From: Steinernema hermaphroditum
Lineage: Eukaryota > Nematoda > Chromadorea > Rhabditida > Steinernematidae
Assembly (NCBI GenBank): GCA_030435675.1
Contig: CM059625.1
Span: 8,184,001 to 8,248,000, forward strand
Reading direction: 5' to 3'
DNA length: 64,000 nt
In this document: positions 40,265 to 50,617 of the stretch, one piece after another
Numbering within the stretch: position 1 is the stretch's first letter
How the letters are laid out: each line of letters starts with the position of its first letter
Notes under the pieces: generated by a model
Told to the model about the DNA's origin: nothing
The model's database searches: none
Seen by the model: only the letters and a program-made list of their open reading frames with translations
Program-made: the position numbers and the translations under genes

Positions 40265-40371
40265 ACGCCACGATACGTGAGGATGCAGTGAAAAAGGTTC
40301 GTGTAAGAAGACAATTTGAATTTGTATACAGGAAATGGTCTAAGGGTCCAATGCAGGGTGGTTCCACGAAT

Positions 40372-41601
40372 TCAGTTTTTCTTGATACCGTATTTGGCTC
40401 CCAAATCATTTATGTTTTCTTCTAGGGTTGTCATCTTCATGAGCTCGCACTCTTCTTTGATGTCGTTGTACAATGCAGTGCTCCTAAAAACGTGTGGTTC
40501 GTAATTCTGGTTGCTCGATTTCTTACAGATAGCGTTCGCCAAAACTTGCGAGAGACGTCACGATCAGCTTTCCCTTGTTTTCTGCGCGCTTAGCCAGCTA
40601 CAAAACGAAGTGACATTTCGGAGCACACATGAGCTACCTGAATCGCAGCACAAACATTGGCTCCACTCGAGATTCCAGCGAGGATTCCTTCTTCTAGCGC
40701 TAGCCGCTTGGCCATCGCGATAGCGTCATCAGAGTGGACACGGATCGCTTCTTGAAAGAGCGACTTGTCGAGAACCTCGGGAATCATTCCCGTTCCCATT
40801 CCTTGGATCTTATGAGGAGAGTGCGGCAGTCCGCTAATGACAGACGATTCGAAAGGTTCCACAGGGTATACTTGAATGTTTGGATTCTTCTCCTTTAGGA
40901 AGCGACCAACTCCAGTCATGGTTCCCCCAGATCCGATCCCAAAGCAGACAATGTTCACTTTTCCTTCGGTTTGCTTCCAGATCTCTTGGGCTGTGGTTTG
41001 GTAGTGGGATTCAGGGTTCGCAGGGTTACCGAACTGCATGTACGTTCAGAAAAAGAACAGACGGTGTTCAGATCCTTGCCTGGTTCAGGACGACGGAGTT
41101 AGGAATGATCTTTTCGAGTGCAAACGCTCGCTCCATGGCTCCTTTCACCGCTGTCGCGGGGTCGGTCAGCACGACTTCGGCGCCATATGCTTTTAAAAGT
41201 GTGCGCTGTGTTTGTGATTGAGTAAATCTCAAGGGTTAACTTACTCTTTCAATGCTCATTGACGCTGGCATCACTAAAATCAATTTGTAACCTTTCACCG
41301 CGGCCACAAAAGCCAAAGCAATTCCCATGTTTCCAGAAGTGGGCTCGATGAGGACACTCTCTCCCGGCTTGATCTTTCCGGCTTTCTCGGCGGCGTCGAT
41401 CATCGCGAATCCAATGCGGTCCTTCACAGAGCACGCAGGGTTCATGTATTCAATTTTAACCGCTGGAATTTGAGCTTTCAAAGCCTAGTTGGAAAAGGTA
41501 CCGATTTTGGCGTCTAGCCCTTCGGTGACTTTATTCAGTTGCACAAGGGGAGTGTTGCCGATCATTTCGATGGCATCTTTGCAGATTGTTTCGCGCGGCA
41601 T
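40372..41601 (-). CDS. cysl: Cysteine synthase / O-acetylserine sulfhydrylase family (CYSL-like)
   Basis: A fold-type II PLP enzyme on the minus strand in about six exons, roughly 330 residues, without haem-binding or CBS-pair domains. Motifs: [10 protein letters not shown] near the N-terminus, the PLP lysine in [11 protein letters not shown], the substrate loop PTSGNMG, the phosphate-binding [10 protein letters not shown], and the C-terminal SFGERYLSTAL. The family makes cysteine from O-acetylserine and sulfide. Nematode CYSL proteins also work in sulfide and cyanide detoxification or, as CYSL-1, in signalling to EGL-9. The starting ATG at 41601 follows an acceptor. A TAG in the frame at about 41488 lies inside a 39-bp intron that restores AKIAVKIEY, as in other members. 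The intron 41079-41034 has a GC donor (CAG|GCAAGG). The gene sits tail-to-tail with SLC2A. Confidence 0.95.
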
Positions 41602-41963
41602 CTCGAGGAACCTCTGAAAGCACGCACGACCACTTAAACAGACAACGACGAGAAATGCCGAATGCACCTTGCATGAGAACCATTTAAGTAGCAAAGAAGA
41701 GGCGGTGCCGCTAACCAAAACAATCAATCTCAGTTCCGATACTCTTTTTGTGATCAATTCCAAGGTACGCGGCTGTCAAGTTCGTATATTTCTCACTGAT
41801 TTTCGACCTTGGCAATTTGCACACCACTCGTGTGCTACACATCAGCCGATGGAATAACAAAATCAATGAACTGAGAACGTCCTTTTCAGACAATATCGCA
41901 CAAACAACAAAGCGTTTATAGCACCCGAGGTCCGATGAATAAAATTAACAGAAGGCAGTCCAA

Positions 41964-43048
41964 TCAAGGTCCGATCTTGAAACGTTCCATGAGCTTCCGA
42001 ATGAAGGAGTCGTGTGACGCGTAGAGTTTAAGTCCAGAGTCAACATTAACCCAGCGGACATTTACTGCATCGTCGCCTGCCTACAACATCAGAAAAAATC
42101 GTCAAATTGACCATGACAAACATCCACAACCTTAAAGTTCACATTGTCCAGAAGACCGGTATCGTCGTGAAAGTTCACAACAATCGTTTCCATCCACGCG
42201 TTATCTGTGTTTCGAGGGTCGTCAACGTAGCCTTTGAAAAGCTCCTTGCCCTTCGCCCATAAAGAGCTGATCTCGGAGCAAGGCACACCACAGAGGGCTT
42301 CTTCAGTAAATTCACGCTGCAAAGTACGTGATACTAGTTCGCCTTTGTCCACCATTCCACCAGGAATTGCCCATTCGCCTAAAAGTTGCACAAATTGTTT
42401 AAATTCAGGAACGAAACACTGTCTGCAAACCTGTATCACCCCGCTGAATAGCGACAAACTGCAATCGTCCGTCTTTAAATCGTGACACGATGGGATCGGC
42501 CGCGTGATTCGGACCCCACCGTCCAAGTACGCCGCGTCCCTTCAGTCCACAACGTCCTTCTGGATTCAGCGGGCGCTGGTCGTTTCCAATCTCATAGTGC
42601 CTGCAATTTTCTCCTTTAATCGCCAATACATGAAAAGAAGGTGCCAAACCCGCAGTGCGACCGACGATCAGCTTCTTCGTCCAGTTGATTCCACGCTATT
42701 CGACTCAAATCGTCTCCATCAGACCATGGTTTCCCACACGCATCTTTGGCTGTATAGTCAACGGGGGAATACTCTGGCCATGATGTCGTCCATGGCACTT
42801 TCTCATCCGGAACTTCGACCCGGTAGATTTCGCTACGCAGATAAGGTTTTCCTGAAATATTTACAATAAGTGTCTAAATGACAATTTGCAAACCAAGTTA
42901 AAATTTGCAATAACTTCTCTGCATCGCCGAAGGAGAAAAGCTTACCCGTGGAACGGCATTTTACATGAAATCGCGACGTCATGCTTCGACAAACGGACGA
43001 AGCGAATCTTCCGCCGATGAACGCTAAACGAATAGCGGCGACGTTCAT
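41964..43048 (-). CDS. NUDT9: NUDT9-type ADP-ribose pyrophosphatase
   Basis: Five exons on the minus strand, beginning 43048-42946 and ending at 41964. The enzyme hydrolyses ADP-ribose to AMP and ribose 5-phosphate. The NUDT9 signature [17 protein letters not shown] is present, followed by [19 protein letters not shown]. The Nudix box region GGMVDKGE...REFTEEA comes next, then [16 protein letters not shown] and [11 protein letters not shown] near the end. The first 30 residues ([20 protein letters not shown]) are Arg-containing, lack acids and look like a mitochondrial presequence, as in long NUDT9. A second Met (MTSRFHVK) could give a cytosolic form. The same domain forms the C-terminus of TRPM2 channels, but there is no channel here. 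It lies 363 bp from cysteine synthase on the same strand. Confidence 0.95.
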
Positions 43049-43187
43049 TTCGACCACATAGAATCGCGGCGATGCGGCGCGAACTTATCGGAGTGACACA
43101 TTTGTGCGAAAGTAGAAAATGGCAACTGGAATGGCGAATCTGCAATTTACACAACACACATCAATAAAATAACGAACCTCTGGAACC

Positions 43188-43524
43188 TCCTAAATTCTTT
43201 CGGTGTGAAACCACCTTATAAATCGTAAAAAATCCGCGGGTGGAGACATTTTCTCGACTGTTACAAAACAGACCTTTCTTTATAATGATCTTCAATTGCT
43301 AGCGCATATTTTGTTCGGGGTAAAATGGATAATGAATATCATAAGTGATTTACAAATTTCTTTTTGCTCCTAATTTTTGTCGGTGTGAAACCACTTTGTA
43401 AATCGTAGAAAATCTGCGGGTGGAGATATTTACTCGACTACTCCAAAACACAGACTTTTCTCTATATTTTGCTCAAAAATAGACTAAAATGGGTATAATA
43501 AATCTGGATTTACGAATTGAAACG
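43188..43524. repeat. Tandem duplication with a 180-bp period
   Basis: The segment starting CGGTGTGAAACCACC at 43201 is repeated from 43381 (CGGTGTGAAACCACT) with about 80-85% identity over its first 80 bases by eye. Both copies contain GTAAATCGTA or TAAATCGTA and TGCGGGTGGAGA/CGCGGGTGGAGA. The second copy has lost roughly 35 bases internally. It is non-coding, between NUDT9 and the secreted-protein gene. It could be a minisatellite start, a duplicated regulatory unit or part of a dispersed repeat. Confidence 0.65.
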
Positions 43525-43711
43525 CGCTTGTGACTCGGAGTTCGGCTTCTGCTTCCATTGATAGTATTGTCAGTCAGCAAACATATGTTAAAATCTGAGC
43601 ACTTTCTCTTCTTGCTGATTCATCGAGCGCGACTGGTCATTTGGGTCACGTCCACCATTGTGCTCAGATCTTCCCTTTCGTTCCACACTTTCACTTTTCC
43701 GCATTCACGAC

Positions 43712-44562
43712 ATGTTTAGGGCACTACTCATCTTTATTCTTTTCCACATCTTCAACGTATTGGTCAGATCTGAGACTGATTTTACATTGGAGTGCAAACG
43801 CGGTTACAGGATAGTTTCTATCAAACGTGTCGCCAACTTTTACCACAATGACACTCTTGGCTCTCTTTCCATAGAGTGCGAGAGAATCCACGAAGGCGTG
43901 AACGAAGTTGGTTTCTTTTCAATTCATATCAATCGTCTGTTGTTTCAGGTGACGTGTGAGGCTCTGCAAAATATCCCCCAATGTAACGGATTACCAGAAG
44001 GATGTGCAGGATCGCAATGGCTCGGTGGTTTTCACGTTTACCTTATTGAAAATGCCACCGGTGCAGTTTTGTAAGTAAATGATTGGTTGCATTCTTAGAT
44101 AAGGCGTGTTGCAGATTGGATCCCATATGCTGCTCGACTCCCTCGGTTCGGATCGATGCTCATTCCTGCGTTGAGGATAGACTGAATAGCGCGAGGAGTG
44201 TTTTCGAGCATGGAATTGCCGAGGACCTCACCTATCGAGGACTTCGATGTTGGCACCAGTACAACGCCAATCAGACACTGGTTGACCTCGTATGGAAGAT
44301 GGAAATTTGCAGTTTTTCGACCGATTCGTCGATTGATCAAAATGTGGCATCGGCAGCGGTGGTCTCGAAAGGTATGTATCTTTTTCTGTCGAAAATGCTT
44401 TCACCTTATCGTACAGAAATGTGTCCGGAGTGCGCCTGTCATTGTGGCATCGACACGTGCGCGAACGGCCGAGAACCGGTGCGGATTATCCACAAAACTC
44501 GATCAAAGAGCGGATGTGGGTGTGAATGTGACTGTTACTTCCAATGTACAAGAAGAAAATAA
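43712..44562 (+). CDS. Secreted cysteine-rich protein, dermatopontin-like
   Basis: Four exons (43712-43906, 43949-44070, 44115-44371, 44419-44562) encode about 240 residues. A signal peptide (MFRALLIFILFHIFNVLVRS) is followed by DFTLECKRGYRIVSI. A second block reads VTCEAL...GSQWLGGFHVYL and a paired-Cys segment LDPICC. The spacing of Cys, the GF/GY after it and the order of blocks resemble dermatopontin (DFDFTCPRGQQVLSV; GLVAGFQSRY; FYCC), an extracellular matrix protein. I call the match tentative. The last exon adds a dense Cys cluster (CPECACHCGIDTC, then CGCECDCYFQC), not part of dermatopontin. It is probably secreted by the worm's cells into matrix or outside. The upstream 180-bp tandem repeat may lie in its promoter. 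Confidence 0.75.
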
Positions 44563-44604
44563 TGCTTGAGCATTTACTGAAAATATAAATCACATCTATT
44601 CTCT

Positions 44605-46834
44605 TCACTGAGGCGATCGGTGGGGGCCTTTTCCTTGATGAACAGTCGACCAAAAGGCCTGCCATGCAGCTGTGACTATTTCTGGGTTGTTCAGGTTAAG
44701 GGCGTCAATTTCAGATTCTAGAGCCTGGCTACTCCCGTACATGTTAGTGTTGAGTGACGATGGCGGCATGGGAAGGGACATGTTCCGAGATGGGAGAGGA
44801 GGAATGACGCTTGCTATGACATTTGTCGACCGCTGTGGCACGGACGGCATATAACCAGGTGTGAATCTGTTCTCTCCGGTATAGCGATTCCTCGAAACAC
44901 TTCCGCCGACTTTTCCGGAGCTTGGGCCCTGATAGTACGTTTCCGGTGTGTCGTGGAAGTACTGAAATGTTCTCTGAAGTCTGCAGCCTAAGCGAGCAGT
45001 AAAACGTACTGATATTTTAGACGGTGATGGGGATGTGTTTCTGGCACCACGATAGGAAGAATCCGAAGAGCAGATTGGAGATGTATAACGAGGGGACATC
45101 GGAGACATGTCTCCAGCCGTGTCTTTGGGCGTTGCAGCGAGCACATTCATGGAAATGCCGTCGAGTACAAAGTCTCCGATTCTTAACAGATGTCAGCTTC
45201 TTCCGTTGTTCACAACGAAAAGACTTACTCAATAAGTTCTCGGACCACACTGGGATGTGAGAGTGTGACGAAGGCGAAATTGCGAAATGGCTTTGGAATG
45301 AAGACGTCGACGACGTTGCAGTCTGGCTGGATTCTTTGAGCCTCATGAGTAAAGAACTTTCTGAGATCCTCTATTGTTGTTTTGTCGGAAACGCGACCGA
45401 CGAAAAGCTTGCAGTTCATAACCGTTTGCGCCTCTTTTGTCTAAATGGCTGGAGTGCAAGGTATGTCAGGAGCTTCTGCCAACTTTGGAATTCGGAATGC
45501 GCACTTGACACTTCCTTCCGTCGATGATGTGCGTCGGTTTCGCAAGAACCCGCAACTGTGCGTCATAAGCGTCCATTTGAACGAACCCGAAACCTTTGGA
45601 GTTGCCGGAGTCATCGCGTTTCAACTAAAACACATTTCGTATGGAGGCGGGTAAAGCGAGCCAGTTCAGAAGAGAGCCATAACATGCAGAACAAGGGAAG
45701 CGCAGAGAAAGCTCTTTTTGCGCCAGCTGCAATAGTTCTCACAGAGCACACGTTCAAAATGGACCAGCGCTGTAAGCACAGACAGACTGGCACTCCTCTC
45801 ACCAGCACACATCCACTTCTAAAGCCACGAGGTCGGACTTTAGCTCTCAACACTCACCTCACACGCAACTACACCTCCGAACTGCTCAAAATACTTCTTG
45901 AACTGTTCGACAGTCGTCCTGTACGGTAGTCCAAGCACGATAAGGTCTGTGCAGCGACGTGTCTCTTCAGCCTTCGGTGTACCACTGGGGATTTCCATTC
46001 TTTTCTGTTTAACCAAATTCTGGCCACCCGCCGACCCATTACGACCGATCTCGGTATCACTCGAATCACTCTCGTCCATGATCTTTCTGCGCTTCGTTGA
46101 CTGATCACCTACACAATCGGAATAAGGTCTCACGCCACAGACTTCAGAATTGCAGCCGAGTCTCTCCGCCAATCCGACAGTCTCACCGCTCTCCCATCAA
46201 CTCTCACACACATCTTCCTTTCTCTCTTACCAACTCAACAATCTCCTTCCACAACTGAACAGTTCCTTACCTCTTAGCTCATCGTAATCAATGATCTGCC
46301 CAACGTTACGAATAGCAACGCTGTGTTTTCCGCTCGATCGAGGTATATTCACGTGCGTGTAGGAGGGCGCCTGGAAGATCGCATAAAACAGCTTGTCTGC
46401 CCAACCACCAGGAGGTGGCAAGAACTTCACCCCGCTTTGGTCAACCCTGAAACGATAATAATATTAGCCAACTCTGCAGCCCACTGCCACACTCCCAACA
46501 AGCTTACATTAGAGCCCTAGAAGCACCTGTGACTGGATTTCTGTATTTTAACCCGTGTGCCCCGGGGAAAGCATGTGACAGTGTGGCCAAGCCGAGAGAA
46601 TTATCGAGTGGATCGGTGGGTAGTTCCATTCGTTCTCCGTCGTCTCCGTCGGTCACAAGTACGTATTCTGGCTGAAGTTCGTGTTTCTATCGATCTCCAC
46701 ATCATCACTGTTACCTCGTTATTGTTGCACAGAGGTGCGGCTAACGCACTCTTCTCCTCTGCTTCTGGTGCTTCTTTGACATCTGTATTGCATGCGGCGA
46801 TCACTCCAGTAGCATCGATTTCTGCAGAAGTCAT
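44605..46834 (-). CDS. TARDBP: TDP-43 (TARDBP) orthologue, two-RRM RNA-binding protein
   Basis: About eight minus-strand exons from ATG 46834 to TGA 44605. The N-terminal ubiquitin-like domain is recognisable from EYVLVTDGDDGERMELP and AFPGAHGLKYRNPVTGASRA (human: FPGACGLRYRNPVSQCMRG). A basic nuclear signal KRRK follows. RRM1 has RNP2 LIVLGLP and RNP1 KGFGFVQM. RRM2 has RNP2 KLFVGRV and RNP1 RNFAFVTL within DVFIPKPFRNFAFVT, almost identical to human. The C-terminal tail is Ser/Pro-rich rather than Gly-rich, but it ends with NNPEIVTAAWQAFWSTVHQG, which resembles the human helix [20 protein letters not shown] that drives phase separation. TDP-43 binds GU-rich RNA and controls splicing in the nucleus. 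Intron 45009-44962 is 48 bp, in frame and stop-free, so retention would add 16 residues. Confidence 0.95.
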
Positions 46835-47311
46835 AATGGTTGCACTCGCGTCGGGCTTTTGTCTTTCAGCTAGAATAGCAGAGCGTCAATCTCAACGCTC
46901 GGCAAATCGCTTGCTAGCGTACGAACCGACAAGATTTATCACGAACTAGCGATGCTAGGCATTTTCTTTTAGGCACTACACGATCGCATCGCAACTCGAA
47001 CGAAAAGAATCAAAGAAAGCACGACAGAGGCTGCTTCAAGGAATCATATGCAATGAGTCACCTGAGTTATGTGGCGAAGGAACGGCTTCTGTTAACAATA
47101 AGATACATTATATTTTGCTCGTCGAGTCAGGACCGCTAGTCGCCGCTAAGAAATGGCAAACGCTCAACCACCTAACCTATGTTTGTAGTTAGCTCTTCGC
47201 GACACACATTCGAGTGTTGGTATATACATTTAAACGATATTCAACCCGGAGAAGTGTATTGTACGAGTATTAACATAATTACATTAGATTTTTACAAGGC
47301 GCTGTAAAGCT
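46835..47311. other. Intergenic, TDP-43 promoter and AGXT 3' flank
   Basis: Non-coding by my reading. It includes an AP-1-like TGAGTCA near 47054 and AT-rich sequence before the AGXT stop at 47312. I see no repeat or RNA gene. Confidence 0.4.
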
Positions 47312-49039
47312 CTACTTTCTGTGTGCGTTGACTTCGTTCACGAACATTCGGCAGACTTCTTCGATCTTCTCGCGACGACTATTGTCTCCGAACGTTCCGA
47401 TTCGCCAGATCTTGCCGAGAGTGGGACCTAGACCACCGGAAATTTCAAGACCTTTCTGCATCAGTGCGTCGTTCACTTTCTTCCATTCGACGCCCTCTGG
47501 TACTTTGACCGTTGTCAAACACGGCAGGCGAACATCCTGTTTGTATTTGTTTTTTTAATTAAGACACGCTTAAACGTACTGGATTTTCAACGAAGAGTTC
47601 GAGTCCGTTTGATTCGAGGAGCTGATAGAGAAACTTGCTGTTCTCCAGGTGACGCTCCACGCTGTTCTCGATACCTTCTTGTACGACGAGAGACAGGGCC
47701 GCTCGAAGCGAGTAAACGGTCGAAATGGGAGCGGTATGATGATATCTTGGGGCGTCTTCGAAGCACCCCCAGTAGTTTCCGACCTCTAGGACATCGAAGT
47801 AGAACGAAGGAACGCGATTCTTTCGGCTTTTTATCTTCTCACTGAAATTGATCGTCGTCAAGCCAATGCGTTCATTCCAAAGCACCTACATTGCACGCTC
47901 GTTGAACGACATAGGTGCTAGACCTGGTGGAGCATTAAGACATTTTTGGGTTGCCGAATAGACGCAGTCAACCTGAAATCATTTGCATTCAAACGGTACA
48001 TTGGGAATGTTGCAACCAGAAGATCATCGCAGTTGAATGGGGCACCACCTAGGGAGGCGACCGTATCCACGATGAGAAGGGCTCCCGAATCGCGACAGAC
48101 TTCTCCAAATCCGCTAAGTGGATGAGCGACACCAGTGGAGCTTTCGCCGTGACAGAGAAAAACGGCGCTTGGTAGGAATTCTTTCACAGTCTAAACTTTG
48201 AATGGCGCTCAAAAGTCAAAGCAATATAACCTTGGCGAAACGGTCGAGGTGCACAACTTCTCCTTCGGTTACCTCCAGAACTTTCACATCCAATTCGAGT
48301 CTCTTAGCGAGATCGGCTGCTCGGGCTCCCCAAATGCCGTTCTTGATAATCAGCACTCGTTCATTACGTTCACAGAGATTGACGAAGGCGCATTCCATTC
48401 CAGCATGACCAGTACCACTGAGTGCAAAGGTCAATTTGTTCTGAGTTTGAAAAACATATTGCAGCCCGCTCCGAACGTCTTTCATGATCTGTAATACGTT
48501 TGCACTTTATGAAATTTGCATTTCAAAGGGGATGCGTGCTCGAATGTGTAGCATGGTGAAGAAATCATAGCAGGGTGGGTGGAAAAGCAGAAGAAGTGGA
48601 AGCGGAAAAGTTACATTTAAGAACTGCGGATGCAGATGTCCCAAAAGTGGTGCGTTAAGCGATTGCTGGATAGAGTCAGGCATGTCGCTGGGGCCAGGGC
48701 CGTACAGTTTCACTTTCGGCACTAAGGCTTCCCGCAGCAGTGCGGCCGGAGGTTCGACAACGTATTCATTCGGGTGAACGACTTGGGCTTTTTGAGAAAT
48801 TGCTCGGCGATAGTTCTGCAAATGCTGTCATTGAGAAGCGTCTGACCTGACCCCTCCGATCTGCTGCACAGAAGGCCATGCTTCGGAACACATTTGCCAT
48901 TGATGTTTACCTTCTCGGGCAGCAAAGGTTGCAGAGACGAAGGCCGATTTGGAGTAGCGCTTGTAGCGGACAAGGCCCGCATGGAAAGCTGAACAGTCCC
49001 GCGCGCAGCGGTGTGTATCGCCGAGAATTTGAGCATCAT
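47312..49039 (-). CDS. AGXT: Alanine-glyoxylate / serine-pyruvate aminotransferase
   Basis: A class V PLP aminotransferase on the minus strand in about seven exons. It transfers the amino group of alanine (or serine) to glyoxylate, giving pyruvate and glycine. Landmarks: [58 protein letters not shown], the PLP-binding lysine in [28 protein letters not shown] and [19 protein letters not shown]. The N-terminus ([20 protein letters not shown]...) has the basic, Ser/Ala-rich look of a mitochondrial presequence. The C-terminus ends AHRK and lacks the peroxisomal tripeptide (KKL) of human AGXT, so mitochondrial location is the likely inference. The ATG pair at 49039-49034 follows an acceptor-like CTTTCAG. 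Confidence 0.95.
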
Positions 49040-49529
49040 CTGAAAGTACAGAAATAAGTTGGTGGAATGGAGCGCCAGATCGTGTGCTCGCAGAGCGGAT
49101 GATGGTGTCCGGCGGTGGTCACCACTGGAAGGCGGAGGCCTCCACGGCTCGCCTCGATAACGCCACGAGATAACGAAAACAACACAACTGTCCCTCGTTC
49201 CCTCCAAAACGATCTGAAATGTTCACTGAAACGTGAAATGGACCGTTCAGAGATCACTGCTAGAGCAGTGGGCTAAAGACGCTTTCATACTCGAAGTAGA
49301 CGCGGAGTCGACTGATATAGCAGTGTTTTCTTGTCGGGAGATAAGTGCAGATGTACGCATTTACTGTAAGCTGAACACGACTGTATACAGTATCGCTATG
49401 AGAACTGTACCATGCTCTAATAGCAATACTGTTTCCAAATGCCGCTTTAGTCTTTGCCAACACTGATGCTTGCTTATCACAACCAATGCGCAGTTGATAA
49501 TAGTGTAAATTTTCGAGATTGCATTGTTT

Positions 49530-50105
49530 TCATCTCGTCGGGAGTTCTGAAAGTGCCGCTCGCGGACGACGAGCTTGCTCAATGTCGAACATCTCGAAGA
49601 CGTTTGTGCTGTCCTCACCACCTGAGAAAGGCGGATTGAGCGAACAGCCGTTCGATCTCCGAAATATAGGGCGAATTCCCCAGCCATTTTCTGGACAGCA
49701 CAATGTGATAAAAGAGAGTCACAGTAAAAACACAGTAACCGGCAAAGCACCTTTAAAGTTAGTGGTACCCGTTGTAACAACACGAGGGGCTGATTGATGT
49801 GAAGTTGTTTTCTCGCCATGACGATTCGAAACGCCGAAGTTATGAATGTTCTACAAGAGTTCCATGTTTACACTTAGATCCCACTCGTTGACGCACAGCA
49901 CAACCTCGCAGAGTCTTTTTATCACCCCGCAGATTGTCTTAAAGTTCGGATCAGAGTTGAACTTATTGATTTGTTGAGCCGCTCGGCCAGCCGTCGGCGG
50001 TGAATCGAACAACTTGCCTCCTCCTCCTCCCTGTCTGAGCCCATCACTAGCCCGCACTGATCTTCTTGTCGACATCAAACATCTGCCTCCTACACTAAAC
50101 CCCAT
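49530..50105 (-). CDS. Small candidate gene, possibly Jupiter/HN1 (JPT)-like
   Basis: Three minus-strand exons can be joined: from ATG 50105 (or the second Met at 50075) through SDGLRQGGGGGKLFDSPPT. The next exon starts NIHNFGVSNRHGEK after a GTAG acceptor at about 49852. The third reads NGWGIRPIFRRSNGCSLNPP then SGGEDSTNVFE, ending in TGA at 49530. Jupiter/HN1 proteins carry short motifs of the form RVLxPPGGGxxxxF. The two segments GLRQGGGGGKLF and NPPFSGGEDSTNVF resemble them loosely. If correct it is a small, disordered microtubule-associated protein. The first donor is ambiguous (two in-phase GT sites). I would not rely on the family name. Confidence 0.5.
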
Positions 50106-50617
50106 CTACTCGAATCTCGATCTGTGCTTTTACCGAGTTCCACCGCGCTTTGCGTATCATATTTTTTTTGCGTTTTATCATCTATTACCCTAATCTTTAA
50201 AATGTTGATTGTTGTCACGATTTTCCGAAGAGCAAACTCTTTTCATGTAGTAGATTTTCTTAGAACTACTATTTTAGGAGTAGTAACTGATTCTTAGAAG
50301 GAAGATTCGGGAACTGCACAATAACTTCTTTAATTTGTGTTTAATCGGGTTTATCTACAATTCTTGGAGTTTACTGTACTTGTATGGTCGGCCTTCGTGG
50401 TATAGCACAAATCAATTCTTGAGAAATGCATCAGACGTAGTTGACGGCTTGTACCGTGCGAAAGGAATCCGATCAGTGTAATCCTCTAGCGTTACATAGA
50501 GTGTTTCTAGTTTCTAAAAAATGTCGACATCGAGAGTTTGTGTTGCCCCGATTTTCAAAGTCACCCATCCAGAAAGTTCCTCGTTCACTGCAGAGTCTGT
50601 CTTTAACTGCGGACATC
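50106..50617. other. Divergent intergenic region upstream of PPP4R4
   Basis: It separates the minus-strand JPT-like candidate and PPP4R4 and should hold both promoters. It is AT-rich with no clear element. The PPP4R4 frame stays open upstream to 50441 but I see no family similarity before 50618. Confidence 0.35.

Noticed and set aside
41485..41510. In-frame TAG in the cysteine synthase gene, suggesting a pseudogene
   Set aside because: A 39-bp GT-AG intron spanning it restores the conserved AKIAVKIEY join, so the gene is intact.
49361..49819. 152-codon minus-strand open frame starting MARKQLHINQ
   Set aside because: A different frame of the same strand splices into the JPT-like candidate with better composition; this frame also crosses its introns.
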